Both the position numbers and the translations under genes were made by a program. A model generated the notes under the pieces. It was not told the DNA's origin, made no database searches, and worked only from the letters and a program-made list of their open reading frames with translations. From contig OZ022590.1 of the NCBI GenBank assembly GCA_963669155.1, forward strand, positions 684,501-748,500: a stretch of 64,000 bases of DNA. Direction: 5' to 3'. Shown here in pieces: positions 35,294 to 49,900 of this stretch (positions are counted from its first letter, which is position 1; each line of letters opens with the position of its first letter). The stretch comes from Arbacia lixula (taxonomy: Eukaryota; Echinodermata; Echinoidea; Arbacioida; Arbaciidae).

Positions 35294-36790
35294 AAAACCA
35301 CAAAAGTTCTTACGTCAGGTCAAGGTAGTATTTTTAGAAAGACGCGCTTGCATGATTTTGAATGCTGTGGTTGAATTTAAACAGTTACCTGCAAGCTTTG
35401 GGGCTGTCATTGGGAATAATAGAATGGCGCTTTGAGAGATATGAACTATACAATCCCATTAATTTTATCATCGCATACCATGAATAAGATTTTACTGTAA
35501 GCTCATGTGACGAGCTGATTAAAAGAAAAAATACAGAAACAAGAAATAGAATATAGTTCTGTTTAGAGTTTGCCCAACCTAGCAACACCCAAGACAATCA
35601 ATGAGGGGAAGGACACATGCGAAATAAAAGCACATAAAATGTCAATCTGACTTTCCTTATCCCACATTCCGTTCACGGAGAAGTAGGCGTATTTCCCAAA
35701 AAAACATATTCAGAGTCTTAAGAAAGAACAGAGGCTGAAATGTAAGGGCTTTATCATTCGTGCTTCTGAAGGTGTGGAATCCTCTTAGCAGGACAAAGCA
35801 GGGCAATTGCCTCGATCCGCCTATACCGCAGTGTTGGAATTTAACTGACGTTTAACATGTTTAAGTTAAAGCATGGACCATACTGGTCACAGGGGTGCAA
35901 TGCCGTTACACCCCCGATGGTACATGGCAACGTCCATTCGAGCAGAAAGTGCTACCGGTAGAGATGAGTGCCATCAAATTCAAACTGTAGAGCGTTTGTT
36001 ACTGACTGAGATTATTTCGCAAAGCACCCTATGAATCACCATCCAAAGGATATTTATCAACACCCCTGCTCAAGAAGATATTTTATGCTTAACACAATAG
36101 ACGATTTCTCGTTCAAGTTGTCTCCTTGCTATCTCGTTCAATTTATAGAAGTGGACTTTGCAAAATATATATCAGTATGATTTTACACTACAATAACATT
36201 TTATAGGCATTTTGAATACAATTTATTTATGCATATGGCAGATATGGCAGACTGTGTGTAGAATTGGGATACGTTACTAGAGAGCATCATTATTTTCATA
36301 ATTCGTTCACAAATTCCCTACGTATTTAATAATAGCTTACACATCTGCTGCACAGATCATTATGTCAATCATTGTTTTAGTTTGAAAGGTGAAACATCAT
36401 CATGTCGTTATGGAAATATTGCCCTTGTAAACAATGGTTATAAATTGGTCTCTTTCGGTGCAGTGATCGATGGTGATTATAGTTATTTTGATAACATGTG
36501 CGAGGACGCGTAATAGCCGTGGGTAGGGTTACATCGTACCATATCATAATCTACTTGTTAACACTTCGTCACGATGAGGTGAACACCTTCAGGCCAAAGA
36601 GAATTGATTTGTAAATAAGCATAACTAGATCAAGAAGAAACAGAGTACCGATCGATCTTGAGGAATTATAAGAAAACTGAAAGTTCTACTGTATCTAGTT
36701 TTCTTTGGATTTTGCGATGTTAAATAATTCGGTGGCGTGCCTGCATTGTTTTCATGTATTATTTGAATTGCTTGCATTTATGTGAATTTC
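35294..36790. other. Intergenic upstream of OFA-1, no gene recognised
   Basis: AT-rich; no repeat or exon recognised. The OFA-1 promoter or 5' UTR exons may lie here or in the CT tract that follows, but no core promoter could be assigned. Confidence 0.35.
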
Positions 36791-36809
36791 TCTCATTTAT
36801 CCACCTGTC

Positions 36810-37136
36810 CTCCTCCCTCTCTCTCTCTCTTTCTATCTTTCTCTATCTCCTCTCTATTTCATTTTCTCTCTCTCTCAATTCTCTCTCTTTCTCTCTCTCA
36901 CTTTCTCTCTCTCACTCTCTCTCTCTCTCTTTCTATCTTTCTCTATCTCCTTCTCTCTAGTTCTTTTTCTCTCTTTCTCTCTCTCTCACTTTCTCTCTCT
37001 CTCTCTCTCTCTCTCTTTCTATCTTTCTCTATCTCCTTGTCTCTATTTCTCTTTCTCTCTCTCACTTTCTCTCTCTCCCCCTCTCTCTCTCTAACTTTCT
37101 CTCTCCCCCTCTCTCTCCCTCTCTGTATTTCTTTCC
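36810..37136. repeat. CT-rich low-complexity tract
   Basis: Long CTCTCT/TTTCTC tract about 300 bp upstream of the OFA-1 start codon. The complement reads as an Arg/Glu-rich frame that is not a gene. Confidence 0.92.
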
Positions 37137-37364
37137 ATCCTTTCACTGTCGTCTTTAATATTATTCCACCTATTTATCCTCACACATCTTATCCTTTATT
37201 TCTTCACCATGTTCACCTCTTCCTCTTCTATCATATCTCCGTCGTCCCTTTTTCTTGTTCTCTTTCTCATTTCATTTACTCTTTTTTAGTCTTTCCTTTT
37301 CACTTCCAGTTTGAATTCCACCAATCTACATCTCGCTTCTATTTCACACTCCTCTCCATAGGTG

Positions 37365-37372
37365 TGACGTCA
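37365..37372 (+). promoter_or_regulatory. CRE-like palindrome upstream of OFA-1 ATG
   Basis: TGACGTCA, the consensus CREB/ATF site, lies 66 nt before the start codon. The word also occurs elsewhere in the window in repeats, so chance cannot be excluded. Confidence 0.25.
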
Positions 37373-37437
37373 CCACTCTTGATGAACGTACCCCAGAATT
37401 TGAATAGATCGGCTCAACTGCTCATACTGCCACTGCG

Positions 37438-37543
37438 ATGACAAAACTAAAGAGACGATCCCATCTTCCACCGAGGGGTGCGATTTTTACTATGATCGGA
37501 GGGGTCCTTATTCACTTGACGATTGGGACTTTATACTCTTTCG
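37438..37543 (+). CDS. OFA-1 coding exon 1 (TM1)
   Basis: Encodes residues 1-35 plus one base of Gly36. A short basic N-terminus (KLKRR) is followed by TM1. The donor is TCG/GTACGT. A polypyrimidine stretch ending in CCATAG at 37361 could be the acceptor of a 5' UTR exon starting at 37362, so the true first exon may be non-coding and further upstream. The ATG context has G at -3. Confidence 0.88.
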
Positions 37544-38084
37544 GTACGTGGCATGAGTGCGGTTACGTACAGAATATAGTGGCAACATACCTCACTAGAT
37601 CTATTAAAACATAGCTGCTATCTTGTCAAAACTCCTCAGATGTTACTTAACCAAGATGAATTTATAGGCCTAATTATCATTATTTAACTGTACACATTAT
37701 CTAGAAAATTGTCATAACAGCCCGCCAATGCATTCATGAGTTCTGCAAAGCTTATGTTGTGATTGCTTTTCTATCAAAAGTGTTCAAATGTTATCAAATG
37801 ATTGTATTAATGGGAACTTCTTTTTCTAATTTAGTAACCCTTTAAACCTATCATTAACAATGCAGGCTCTAATATATACTTTCTTTTTAGTTCATTGAGT
37901 TTGTTAATTATTTTGTAGTGTGCCTAGGGTCATGATTAGATAAACCTTTATCCATATGTTCCCTGAATTTATGTTTTATATTATGGAACGTTTATGCGCA
38001 ATGCTTATTATCATCACCTGTGTACGGCATGCACTGACAGCGGCAAATTCGTCTGGTGGGCTATTACTACTTCTACTACTACTT

Positions 38085-38127
<43 letters not shown>

Positions 38128-38243
38128 GCTGCTGCTACTGCTACTACTTCTCTTACGACTATTACTACTACTACTACTACTACTACTACTACAACTACTA
38201 CTACTTCTGCTGCTGCTACTGCTACTACTTCTCTTACGACTAT

Positions 38244-38279
<36 letters not shown>

Positions 38280-41200
38280 GACTACTACTACTACTATTAT
38301 TACTACTTCTACCTTGTCTATTACTCCTAATTTTGCTACTTCAGTGACTGCTACTATACTACCTACAAAATCACAACAAATTACAAAGCTGTTTCATAAA
38401 TACCAGCAGTAATGACAATACGACACTTCCCTGCTCTTTCGCTGCTGTTTTAGTACTACCAAAGTACCAAGGATATTTAAGTACATGGCTATCCATCCGT
38501 TTGAACAACGTTTGGTTCCGCCACTTAATATTCATGACTACCAGCTGCTCCCAACAATATGATGCATACGCGACTGCGTCACGTTCACCTGCGTTGTATA
38601 ATAGGTCATACACAGTCCTATACATGTAAATATTTCAGCTTTCGCTGCTGAACTTTTAATTTTGTCACTAAGTTTTTGCTATGTAGTTAGCAAGGACAGG
38701 CGAATACAAAATATGATACTTTTTTAGATGAAAGTACTAGCTTGGGCGCAGCTGGGCAAGTTTTTCATGTTACTTGTCCGAAAGTGAAATATCTGAAAGT
38801 AACGTTTCATACATTTTTTAAAGGAATATGTTGCGGAACATTGTGAAAGTGAGACTTTTGTACTGCAACTTGATGTCACGTTTAGAGTCTTTTTGCCATA
38901 TTGTAACAATATTCCTCGACTGAATCTTTATAGATGCATCGTAGGTATTACATGTCACAACTGCGCAAGTATATGGGGTGAGAATATTTCCCCAAATTTC
39001 TCCGGGGATTTTGTTTGTACGTCAAATCCAGGCAAAAATCATCCAGAGGATCGGTGGACTCGAACATGCGAGATCAAAGAGAAAATCTTTGTAAAGCGTT
39101 CTTCTGTTACTAGAAGCAGAGAACAATGCATCTGCATTAATTAAATGGCTGCTGGCACTCCATGTGCTTAAACGTCCTTGCTACTACCCTCTTTTTTTTT
39201 TTTCAAAAACAGTATTTGTAATGAAGAAAACCATGTCCCTTTTTCGGGAATGCAGATGCCACGCATTAATGTGTATTTGTTTCCAATATTCGTTTTTCTT
39301 TTTTTTTTGCAGGAAACATGTCTCCATACATCGTGTCATACATGAGGGAGGCAGGGGTTTCACCAAACTTAGAGTATGAGGTAACGAAGCACACCCACAC
39401 ACACGCCAATAAACACACACATACAATTGTACATACGTACATACATACATACATAGGCCTACATACACACGCATATCTCATGTACACATTACCCTATACA
39501 CACACACACACGTGTACAAATACATAATTTATACACATATACTTATACATAACCTCATCCGCCTTAACACACATAAACACACGCACGCACACACATGCAC
39601 TAAGAAGCATACGCACACAATATGCACACTCTGTTTTGTTAACGGATTTGATTAATGTTATTAAGACATCTTTTGAAATGAGGAGTCAAATCCAAAAAAA
39701 CACAGAATGCTAAAGTAAAGTTTGTTTTAAAACAATGGGAGACGGTTTTATTTTTTGAATAAATTGTGATAATTTGGCGAGCTTTCCCATTATTCCTCGC
39801 TTATTATTTGTTTGATTCTATCCTTATCGAGTGTTGCGAGAAATGCAGTTTGCTACTCGCCCTTTCAACTCATTGCCATATACACTGTAGCTGTAACGGT
39901 ATATTGTGTGATTCTCTGTTTAGTTACATGTTCTTTAGAACTATTTTGGGGCTCCCTGATTTGTTGTCCTATAGAAGGTTCCCACAAGCAGCCATATTGG
40001 AGGACAAACAATAAAAATATGTGCATGAGACCATGAATACAATGACTTTCATGGTCAGATGCACAGGTTTTTATTGTTTGTCCTCCAATATGGCTGCTTG
40101 TGGGAGCCCTCTATAGCAATACAGTGTTTTCTGCACTGAGTTGTGAAGAGGCAAATTACATTACGTTTGATCATAACACATCCCTGGTTTGATCGAGGGT
40201 GTTTAAGCACATGGATATACATCGCTTTGAACAAGGTTTGATGCCGCCACTTAATATTCATGACTAGCAGCTGCTCTCAACAATATGATGCATACGCGAT
40301 TGCGTCACGTTCATCTGGATTGTATGATAAGTCAAACGCATTCTTATAATCGCATAAATTTGTTGAGATGTAAATACTACCTTGGGCGCGGCTGGGCACG
40401 TTTTTCATGTTACTTGTCAGAAAGGAAAATATCTGAAAGTAACGTTTCATGCAACTTTTTAAGCAGAGCTCTATGATACGGAACATTGTGAAATTGAGAT
40501 TTTTATACTGCAACTTGATATCACCTTTTGAGCCTTTTTGCCATATTGTAACACTATTCCTCGATTGAATCTTTATAGATGCATCGTCGATATTACATGT
40601 CACAACTGCGCAAGCATATGGGTGAGGATATTTCCTCAAATTCTTCTGCGCATCCAATTTTGTTCATACGTGAAATGTAGGCAAAAATCATCCAGAGAAT
40701 CGGTGGCTTCGAGCATGAGCGATCAAAGAGAAAATCTTTGTAAAGCGTTCTTTTGTGACTAGAAGGAGTGTACAATGAATCTGCATTAATTAAACGGCAG
40801 CTGGATATCCATTAGTTTGATACTTTATAGTCCGTGAAGTGTGTAATTGTTTTTTTTTTCATCTGCCTATAAGCCATTTCGTAATTGGAATGTGCGCATG
40901 AGCAGATTATTGCTGGTAAAAAAAATAACCTCTGTCAATTTCACAACTCACAGAGTACAATGGGATTTTTTTTTTAGATAATCGACGACATTTCAATCTA
41001 CCATCACGCAAATATGGCAACAACTATTCAGCTCTGAGAAGGTAGTGAAAGAGCATCCCACCATGTGCACCTGCTTCTATTGTTGTTCCAGACACACTGT
41101 AAAATGTCTTTACATCCATTAACCGACACAGCTTCATGAAAAAATCCCAGTCAGCAGTCCAGTAGTATTTATTCAGTGGATTGTCCGACCATGGTGTAAC

Positions 41201-41990
41201 TACGAACTGGTCTATTCTCCTGACTCTCTCTCTCTCTTCATTCATCTACCAACAGTTTTTCTATTACGTTGATTCCGATCATCCCCAAATAAGATTTGAC
41301 CCTTTCTTGCATTGAAAAAAAATAAAGTTGTGTAAATACTACGGCAAATGGAGAACATATATTCTTTTTTAATTCCTCAGAGTAAACTGGTAAAGCAATA
41401 ACAAAAAAAGTGATTTTATGTCTGTCTATGTTCACCGGTACATGTCATCTGGAATTTTGGCCGGGTCGTTTGAAATTACAGTCGAGTACTAGCATACCCT
41501 TGAACTGTGAAATTTAGTCGCCATATCGCCAGCTAAAATAGTCAATCATATTCTTTGATACCATCCATCTTTCATATCATCCTTCCACCTCCTACTTTGC
41601 CTGCCTCTTCCTCTGGGGGTCCAGACAGATAATTTATGTGTCCATCGACCATCTTTCTTCCTGGCCAGATGACCAGCCCGCCTCCACTTCTTCGATTTAA
41701 TTTCCTGTTCTATGTCCTTACTTTAGTTTTCCTTCTCAAATCCTGGTGTCTAACTTTGTTTCTCTTTGTATAATAATTCTTCCCATAGCCCTTTCAGTTA
41801 CTCTTTAGTTTCTCTCCAGTTTCTTAGTTGTGGTCAATGTTTCTGCTCCAGAAATGGATTGATTATGTAAATATATTACATGGATAATTAACGAATCAAG
41901 TTACATTTGAAAGGAAACTGAGCCTGTGAGGTGAAACTTCAAAAAATTATGTTATTCATGCTGTGTGTGTGTGTATGTGTGTGTGTGTGT

Positions 41991-42078
<88 letters not shown>

Positions 42079-43868
42079 TCGTTGTCACTCTATCACACTT
42101 CAGGCATTGTACTTGTGATTCATGCAATGTAGTATAAAGTTTTACTCTACACTCTCTCTTTCAGATTTTGAAAGAAACCTAAATTTAATTGCAAAAACTT
42201 ACTATAACTATAATTTACTCCACACTTTTCTCATTTCTTTCTCCTTCTTTTCTTTTTTAACTACTTTGTTACTAGTTCACAACTCTCAATCATCACCCAC
42301 CCTCTTCTTCTACTTCCATTTCATCCTATTTATTTTCGGTTTAAAACACCGAAAACTAAAGCTAAAAATAGTCTTGTGTACGTGTCACAAAATATAAAAA
42401 TCACCCCTCCTCTTTTTTCACTTCTCTTTTCTTTTCTTTACCCCATAAGTGGGTCAATAATCCGAAAGAATACAACATGGTGTTACCGAAAGTTTCACTA
42501 TTTTCTCTTTTTTCTAGATCTAAACGCAACAAAAACAAAAATAAGTTCCCCCCCCCCCCTAAGCAAAATAGCATAACTTTTATCAAAGACGTTTTGCGCA
42601 ACGTAACTTGACAAGATTGTACCTCCACTTATTGACTAACTTCCATGTGAAATTAATCCATTCAGTCATGCACGAGTGAGCACACATTAAAAGCAAATTT
42701 GTGACTTTTCAAAAGTCATAAGGGTAATTTTTGGGATTCTGTCATATGAATTTTTAATGAATTCCATTTCTGGTGCATAATTTATGTATTTTCATTGTTA
42801 ATCATTCATCTCTCGACGCACTAACAACTATCGCGACACTTAACCTATCGTTCTGGTTGAGTGAGCAACGTCTAAGAAATAGTCATCCCTCTTGAGTTTG
42901 AAACTTTTAAAAACCCTTTATTTTTGTGAAAAAAAAACTGTCTGTTTTGACAAAGATGTAACATGACCTGTTATGTGAACATAAGAAGTCATTTTCATGT
43001 CTAGTTGAGAGAATACACTTTAAAAATCGCACGAGAAATGCCACAATGTACTATTAAAACTACAAAAACAATTATCCTTGTGACTTTTGAAAAGTGACAA
43101 TTTAGCCTTTATTGTGTGCTCACTCGTGCATGACTGCGTGGATTAATGTGATTTTCACACGGAAGTTAGTCAATAAGTGACGGTCCAATCCTACCCAGTT
43201 ATGTTGCTCAAAACCTCTGCGGTAAAAAGTTATGCTATTTTCCTTAGGGGGGACTTACTTTTGTAAGTGCGCCGACCAGTTTACATGATTCTATGCATTA
43301 TTCTTTGCAGACCGCGTCGATTATCTTTGCGGTCGCCAAGTTCTCGCAGGGTCCTGGGATGTTTCTTGGCGGTTTCTTGGAGAGGAAAATTGGGATGCAC
43401 CTCACTTGCCTCGCTGGTTGTCTCTTATTCTGGTAAGGATAATGAGCATGTCAACCCACGGTGTGCCAGTTTATGATTGTTGGTATTAAGTACGGGAAAT
43501 AATAAATAAATGATCACATGAAAGAGCCATATTTTTGCTCAAGATGGATTTTTATTCGTCATTTAGTGATATGTTGCACCTCCGCAATTATTTTTCAAAG
43601 CAAAATAAAGGTGAAATTATCACGAAATCGTCAAGTGGGCTACGCACTGATTAGGATAAAATCACGCCTTTAGTTTTCAAATTGACACAGATTATAAAAT
43701 TAATAGATTGTATGCTTTTGGCGGTATGTCAATTTACAAATGAATGAACGTTCCATTTTACGATAAAATTATGATTAAACATGCTTGTTATGTATAATAA
43801 TCATGAAAATTATATGACGATATAAAAAGTATCTTCCTTTTACCCCTCCCCCCACCCCCCTTTCTCTC

Positions 43869-43966
<98 letters not shown>

Positions 43967-46900
43967 TTCTCTTTCTCTTGTTGCACTCTGCACGCGTAGT
44001 TTTGCAACACTCATATCCTACCTGTCCATTCAGACCTCGTTCGTACTGCTGACCTTTACCTACGGATTTCTTTTTGGGTTCGGTATAGGACTAGCCTACA
44101 TCCCACCGATGGTGGGCGTCATGAAGGTAAGATGCCCTTATTTTATTAACATGAATGACTTGGCAAGATATGTACAAAGTTTGTTTGAGCCTTCACTAAT
44201 TGCACGTAATATCGATATTGTTAATAACTCTCACTAATTCGAATATCTCTCTCTCTCTCTCTCTCTCTTTCTAATCCGCTCTGATACGCCCGTACTTTTA
44301 TGCGTATCAGCCTAGGTTTGGAAAGGCAGGTCTGAAAACCACAGTTTTAAAACTAACTTTTCCGAAATCTTAGCAGCCTAAGCTAATGCGTATGAAAATG
44401 AAAATGTATATTTATAATGCACAGTTCTTATCATAACTGTAGCGTTGCATTAATGAAATGCTGAATGAAATAGATACAATAAATCAAACAATATCATGTG
44501 GCCTCGGAATCCACAACAAACATTTTAACTTTGCATTTTATGTCGTGTTTTAGTGGTTTCCACAGTCGAAAGGCTTCGTAGCTGGGATGCTTTGTGCGGG
44601 ATTCGGCGCAGGGGCGCTGATTTTTAACTTCGTGCAGACGGTCTTTATAAACCCGACTAACCTGGCGCCAAATATCATCATGTTCAAGGATGACGGCACA
44701 AAGGCTACGTAAGCAAAGATGTCGGTAGTGTGTCTCTTTCTTTCTTTTCTGTGTCTTCCTCCGACATCCTTCCTTTCATTCATCGCCTCTTTCACTCATC
44801 CCGCTCTGTCTCTCTCCGCTCTCCTCGATCCTCTCTGACTCTTCATTAACTTATACTGTATTTTTACTGTTGTTGTAGTGACTCTTGGTTTGTTTTGGTT
44901 TGGTGGGGTCGGTGGCAAGTATGAATCAATTTCGTGGTAAACCCCGTATGTGTAAACTGTTTCAGCCGTGGAGTCGTGCAAAAGTCTATTTGATGAAATA
45001 CACCACAACCTTTAAATGACATGTTTCTTGTACAATATACGTAATTTAAACTCCGGGGCAGCCCTTTATAACGTCCTCCCTGACTGCTGCCATCCCATTC
45101 CACACAATGTTCTTCAGCTATCCATGTTCATATGTTCATATCATTTGTTTATGTATATATTGCATTGACTTGATTACAGTTTAAATTAAATGAAATGAAA
45201 ATTGAAATTCTAATCTTCCACATCTTTTAATTCATGCTTTCTCAATGAGCACCTCATGTTTCTAAACTCTTTTCCTTTTCTTTTGATCTTTTTTTCTTTT
45301 CCTTGCTCATTCTCTTCCCTTTTCTCGCCATCAACATGTTTATGCGTCTTTAATCCTTTCACACGCTCTTCTTGTTTCATTATTTGCTCTTTCCTTTATT
45401 TCTTTATCGTCTCCTCCCCCAACCCTCCCTTCTCTATTTTCCTCAGTCACCCTTCTTAATAAATGTGCATGGTCATTCCACTATTGTGCTATCCAAACAA
45501 AAATATATATATTGTTTCAAACGTCTGACAAAATGAGCTTCCGTCTTTAGTTAACTCCTTCTTCTCCTTTCATTGTCTTTTGCTTGTTAGGTACTATGGG
45601 CAGGAGTCGGTGCTGGAGCAAGTTCCAACTTCATTTTTTCTCCAGGGAGGACTGTTTCTGGCCATCGAATTAATAGGCATCGCACTTCTACGGGAACCTT
45701 CAAACGACCCAAGCCATAAGGGCAACTCGGTAGGCGATCAGAGTTATATTTTTTTGTAATGATTTTTTTCACGATCTTTTTTTTCTCCTTCGTTTAATCT
45801 ACATTGTTTTTTTTTCTTCTTCTTCTTCCTCTTCTCCTTATTTTTCTCTTTGTGCTTGCTCTTGCTCTTTTGTTTTCTTCTTCTTCCTCCCCTTCTTCTT
45901 CTTCTTCTTCTTCTTCTTCTCCTTCTTCTTCTTCTTCTTCTTCTTCTTCTTCTTCTTCTACTTCTTCTTCTTCTCCTTTTTCTTCTTCTTCTTCTTCTTC
46001 TTCTTCTTCTTCTTCTTCTTCTTCTCCTCCTTCTTCTTCTTCCTCGCCTTCTTCTGTTTTACAGCCATCAAACTTCAATGAGGCCCACGATATTGGAATT
46101 TAGTGAACCAATGTTTCGCCTGTTTATGTGTTGTGAAACAGAAATCAGAAGCATCAGAAGCAACACAGCTGATCTCTTGCGAACATGATCCAGCTCCAAC
46201 CCCAGCCGCTGCTGCACCCACCTCATCCTTATCCTCTTCATCCACCATCTTCTACGATACAATCACGACCAATCAACGGAAAGAAAACGGCGTCGAAGAC
46301 AGCTCTGGGATCTTTCACGAGCTTACCGACTCGGATCAGGTGTCGAGCGGCGGTTCCGACCGTCTAGCCGCCCCAACGACAGGGGATGACGACGCCAGGT
46401 GGTCCGGACAGACTCTCTCCGCTCCAGCGATTTTTCGCACCACCTTCTTCTGGCAGCTATCTATAGCTATGCTCTTGGATGGGCTGGTCGTTGTCTATGC
46501 AGCGGCGCTGTACAAGGTACATGGCCTGCAAATGTTTGATAGGGAGCTTTTAAATTTTTCATCCATGACGGGGAAATCAGCCTGACTGCGCATGCGCCAG
46601 AAAGTCCATCATGCGTCGCAAAGTTCAGACACATTATAGAGCAAGATTATTTACGACGCGGAATGAGGAGGAGAACGCACCAACTATCATTCACTTTCGT
46701 ATATAATTCCACTTTCAAAAAGACCTGGACAGACATTCATAAGGAAATGCTTATTCGATGCTGTCTAGTTCTTATCATTTCACTGTCCATCAATGAAAAT
46801 CAAGACTGGAAACATGCTGACCAATACGAGGATAAAATGCCCCTTTCCGAAAGCCATCATCAATCATGATTTCTTCTTGGCTCCCTTGCGTAAAACTTAC

Positions 46901-49900
46901 TATTAACAATTAATGGTAACTTTGCCATCAACTGTAACTTCCATCGTAACATCACTTGACAGCCAAGGTTTCCATAGATATTGCCATTAGTAGCAAAGTT
47001 ACCTTCAATGGTAAGCTTCATGCAACAGGGTCATGGTCTTACCATTTAGCTAGATAAATGAACATCGTCCATCAATGGGAACCTATAGCAAGGAGCATGC
47101 TAACTAACTGAAAGTTTTTCAGCTTCTCCAAATAGGCATATAAACAGACATTCATAATTAAAGGACTGAATATTAGCTGTCTCGGACTTCTCGTTTAACC
47201 AGATGAATAAAACACTGCCCATCAACAAAAACCAATACCGATACCATGCTTATCATCCATGTATGTTTATCCAATAGGCCTACGGTCAGACTTTCATTAA
47301 AGATGACTTCTTCCTGGCTGCCGTGGGCTCGGTGTCATCCGCTATGAACGCTGCAGGACGCATATTCTGGGGTACCGTGGCAGATAAATACTCATTCAAG
47401 GTTCGTATCTACTTCTTTAATGGGGGATCCAGCTTCTTGCAAAGAGGGGGAGGGGGTGGGGGGGGGAGGGGTGGAATAAATATTTGTGGGTTTTATCGGG
47501 CAACTTTTACCCCTTTTCTTTTTCGATATCCCAACTGGGGCATTTCTAAAATCTTTTTGTCAGCCCCTTTTTTTAATCCAAGGGGGGGGGGGGGGGAGGT
47601 GTCAAAACTAAAAACGTTTTTACCCACTTGTTTAATTTGGATATTCCAAAGCGGGGGGTTAACCCCCTCCCCTTAGATCCGCCACTGCTTAATCTGTCCC
47701 GTATTCTTGTTTTATTTTTCATGTTTTGTTATTTTTCAATTGTTTCCAGATTGTTTTTCTCTCATTATCTCAGTTACTTTTCTTTTCTCATTGCAGACAT
47801 CGTTTACACTTCTATCAGGCATCATGTCAATCTTTCTCCTTACCTATTCACTCACCCCATACGCCCACGAAATGATGTTCTTGATTTGGACTAGCTGTAT
47901 ATTCTTTTGTGTCGGAGGCATCTTTTCGTGCGCGCCAGTTGGGGTTTCAAGGTAAGGTCTTTGAATTAAATCCTTGTGATATAAACCACTTTCCTTTTTA
48001 CAATCACTTCACTTTACTGTCGAGAATGGTGATGACCTCATCGGATGAAGTGTATTTTAGCACTTTTATTCCAAAGAGCATTAAACATGTCAGACATGAG
48101 GGGTAGTTGTGGTATCGACTATAGTCCACTGCCTGGACTCTATGCGATAATATTGGTACGTGTGCGCGCACGTACGCCTTTCATCTCGCACACCACATTC
48201 AGTACGTACGGACACGCAGTCTGATTTTTTTCGGGGTAAGTGAATCACTGGGTTAGGCGAATCAATCAGTGGAGGGCGTGTGTGTGTTGGTTATGTGTGC
48301 GCGCGAGGGTACCGTAAAATCCTCCAGGACGTGGACTATATCGACTACGGATGCCGTAATGAATAAAGTATAGTTTTGCAATGAACACGTTTCCTATTGT
48401 TTGATTTCAGGATACTAAGAAGAAATCTGGATATGCTAATAGCTGAACGAATACCTTGATTGATTGATTCATACGCATAATGATGACAAAAAAAATTACA
48501 GTCAATATTGATAATGATTTCATGAATGATTAAAAGAATTTTAAGTTTTTGTTTTGAATGCTGAATACAAATGAATATCAAATATTTGTTAAAATGTATT
48601 TATTAGTATAATATACCCAGGGTAGATCCTTCAGTGGTTAAACACTGTTCTACCAGGGGGCGCTGGTTACACATTTTGAAATTTAACAAAACAAGGTTAA
48701 CATAAATACAAACAAAAAAACAAATCACCTTGTTTCATTGATATTTTGACACTAGAGCCTTTGGGTCAACCCACGTGGGTATCAACTATGGGTTTGCGTT
48801 CCTGTTTGGAGTCTCCGCGGGAAGTGTGGCGGGGGCCATTCTTGAGATTATCCTTCAGAACGGTGTTCCGTGGGAAACTCAGTTCATTGTGATCGGCGTC
48901 TGTCCAGCACTGGGTAAGCTTTACCAAGATGTATTTATTTTCATGGTGTTAGTGTGTTTAGATTGGTGTTATTGTGTTTGTATTGTTTTTTATCGTATGA
49001 AGGGCCCCTTGGTAGATCAGTGGTTTAACTGACCTGCTGAAAAAAGTTGACAAATAAATGATACCTCACCATATATATCAATCAATATCAAAGGCACTCC
49101 ACACCGACAATTGTTTGCAGTCAGTAGATGATTTTTGTCTATCTCCTGATTAAACTATTGGCATTTTTAAATATGAACCGCTTCTCTATTCCAACAGGGT
49201 AGTACTTTTAGTTAAACACAAACTCCTCTTCGGAGGGCCCTGTACATTGAAACTAATACATATAAACATGACAGATGTACTTAACATATAATCATACGTT
49301 AGATCATAGATAAACAAACAGATTAAACAACCGAGAATATAAACGAAGGTAACCAAAATAAATGTCAATATCTATCACATCAATATCCGAAATATCTCAA
49401 ATATGACGTAAACCTTTGTCATAAAACTTACAAAAACATTCTCATTACCCCCTCTCAATCCTTTATAAAATATAAATGGGCCATTCCACAGCTTTGGTTA
49501 AAGGGCATTTACTGTACTGGGAAGACAGAAAAAAAAACCTTCAAAAGGTGATCGTGAGCAATCTCCTTGCAAATGGTCTTAAATGAGTGTATTGTCCAAT
49601 TTAGAAACTTTTGAAAGACATTTGCCCTCAAATGATCCACATGTTGAGAGTGTAGTGATTATTCTCAAAATTATCAAAATGTTCGGGCCGAACATTTTCA
49701 GGATTTGTAATCTAATCACTAATTTCTCCACATGTTCATCATTTGAGGGCAAATAACGTCCAGCAAATTTCTAGAATGGACAATACGTGAATTTAAGACC
49801 ATTTGCAAGAAGATTGCTCACGATCACCTTTTGAAGGCTTTTTCGTCTTCCCAGTACAGTATATTCCCTTTAAAGTCATGTAACGTGAGTAACCAAAGCT

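Larger units (their letters stand above)
37544..39312. other. OFA-1 intron 1
   Basis: Contains the TAC/CTA repeat tract and one copy of the repeat that brackets exon 2. Nothing coding. Confidence 0.7.
39381..43310. other. OFA-1 intron 2
   Basis: Holds CA-rich microsatellite (about 39388-39615), a hairpin MITE, the right copy of the bracketing repeat, a decayed RTE fragment, a GT/TA microsatellite and a 735-bp foldback. Confidence 0.7.

Noticed and set aside
45794..46188. Poly-Glu, poly-Ser and poly-Leu frames
   Set aside because: (TTC)n microsatellite inside OFA-1 intron 6.
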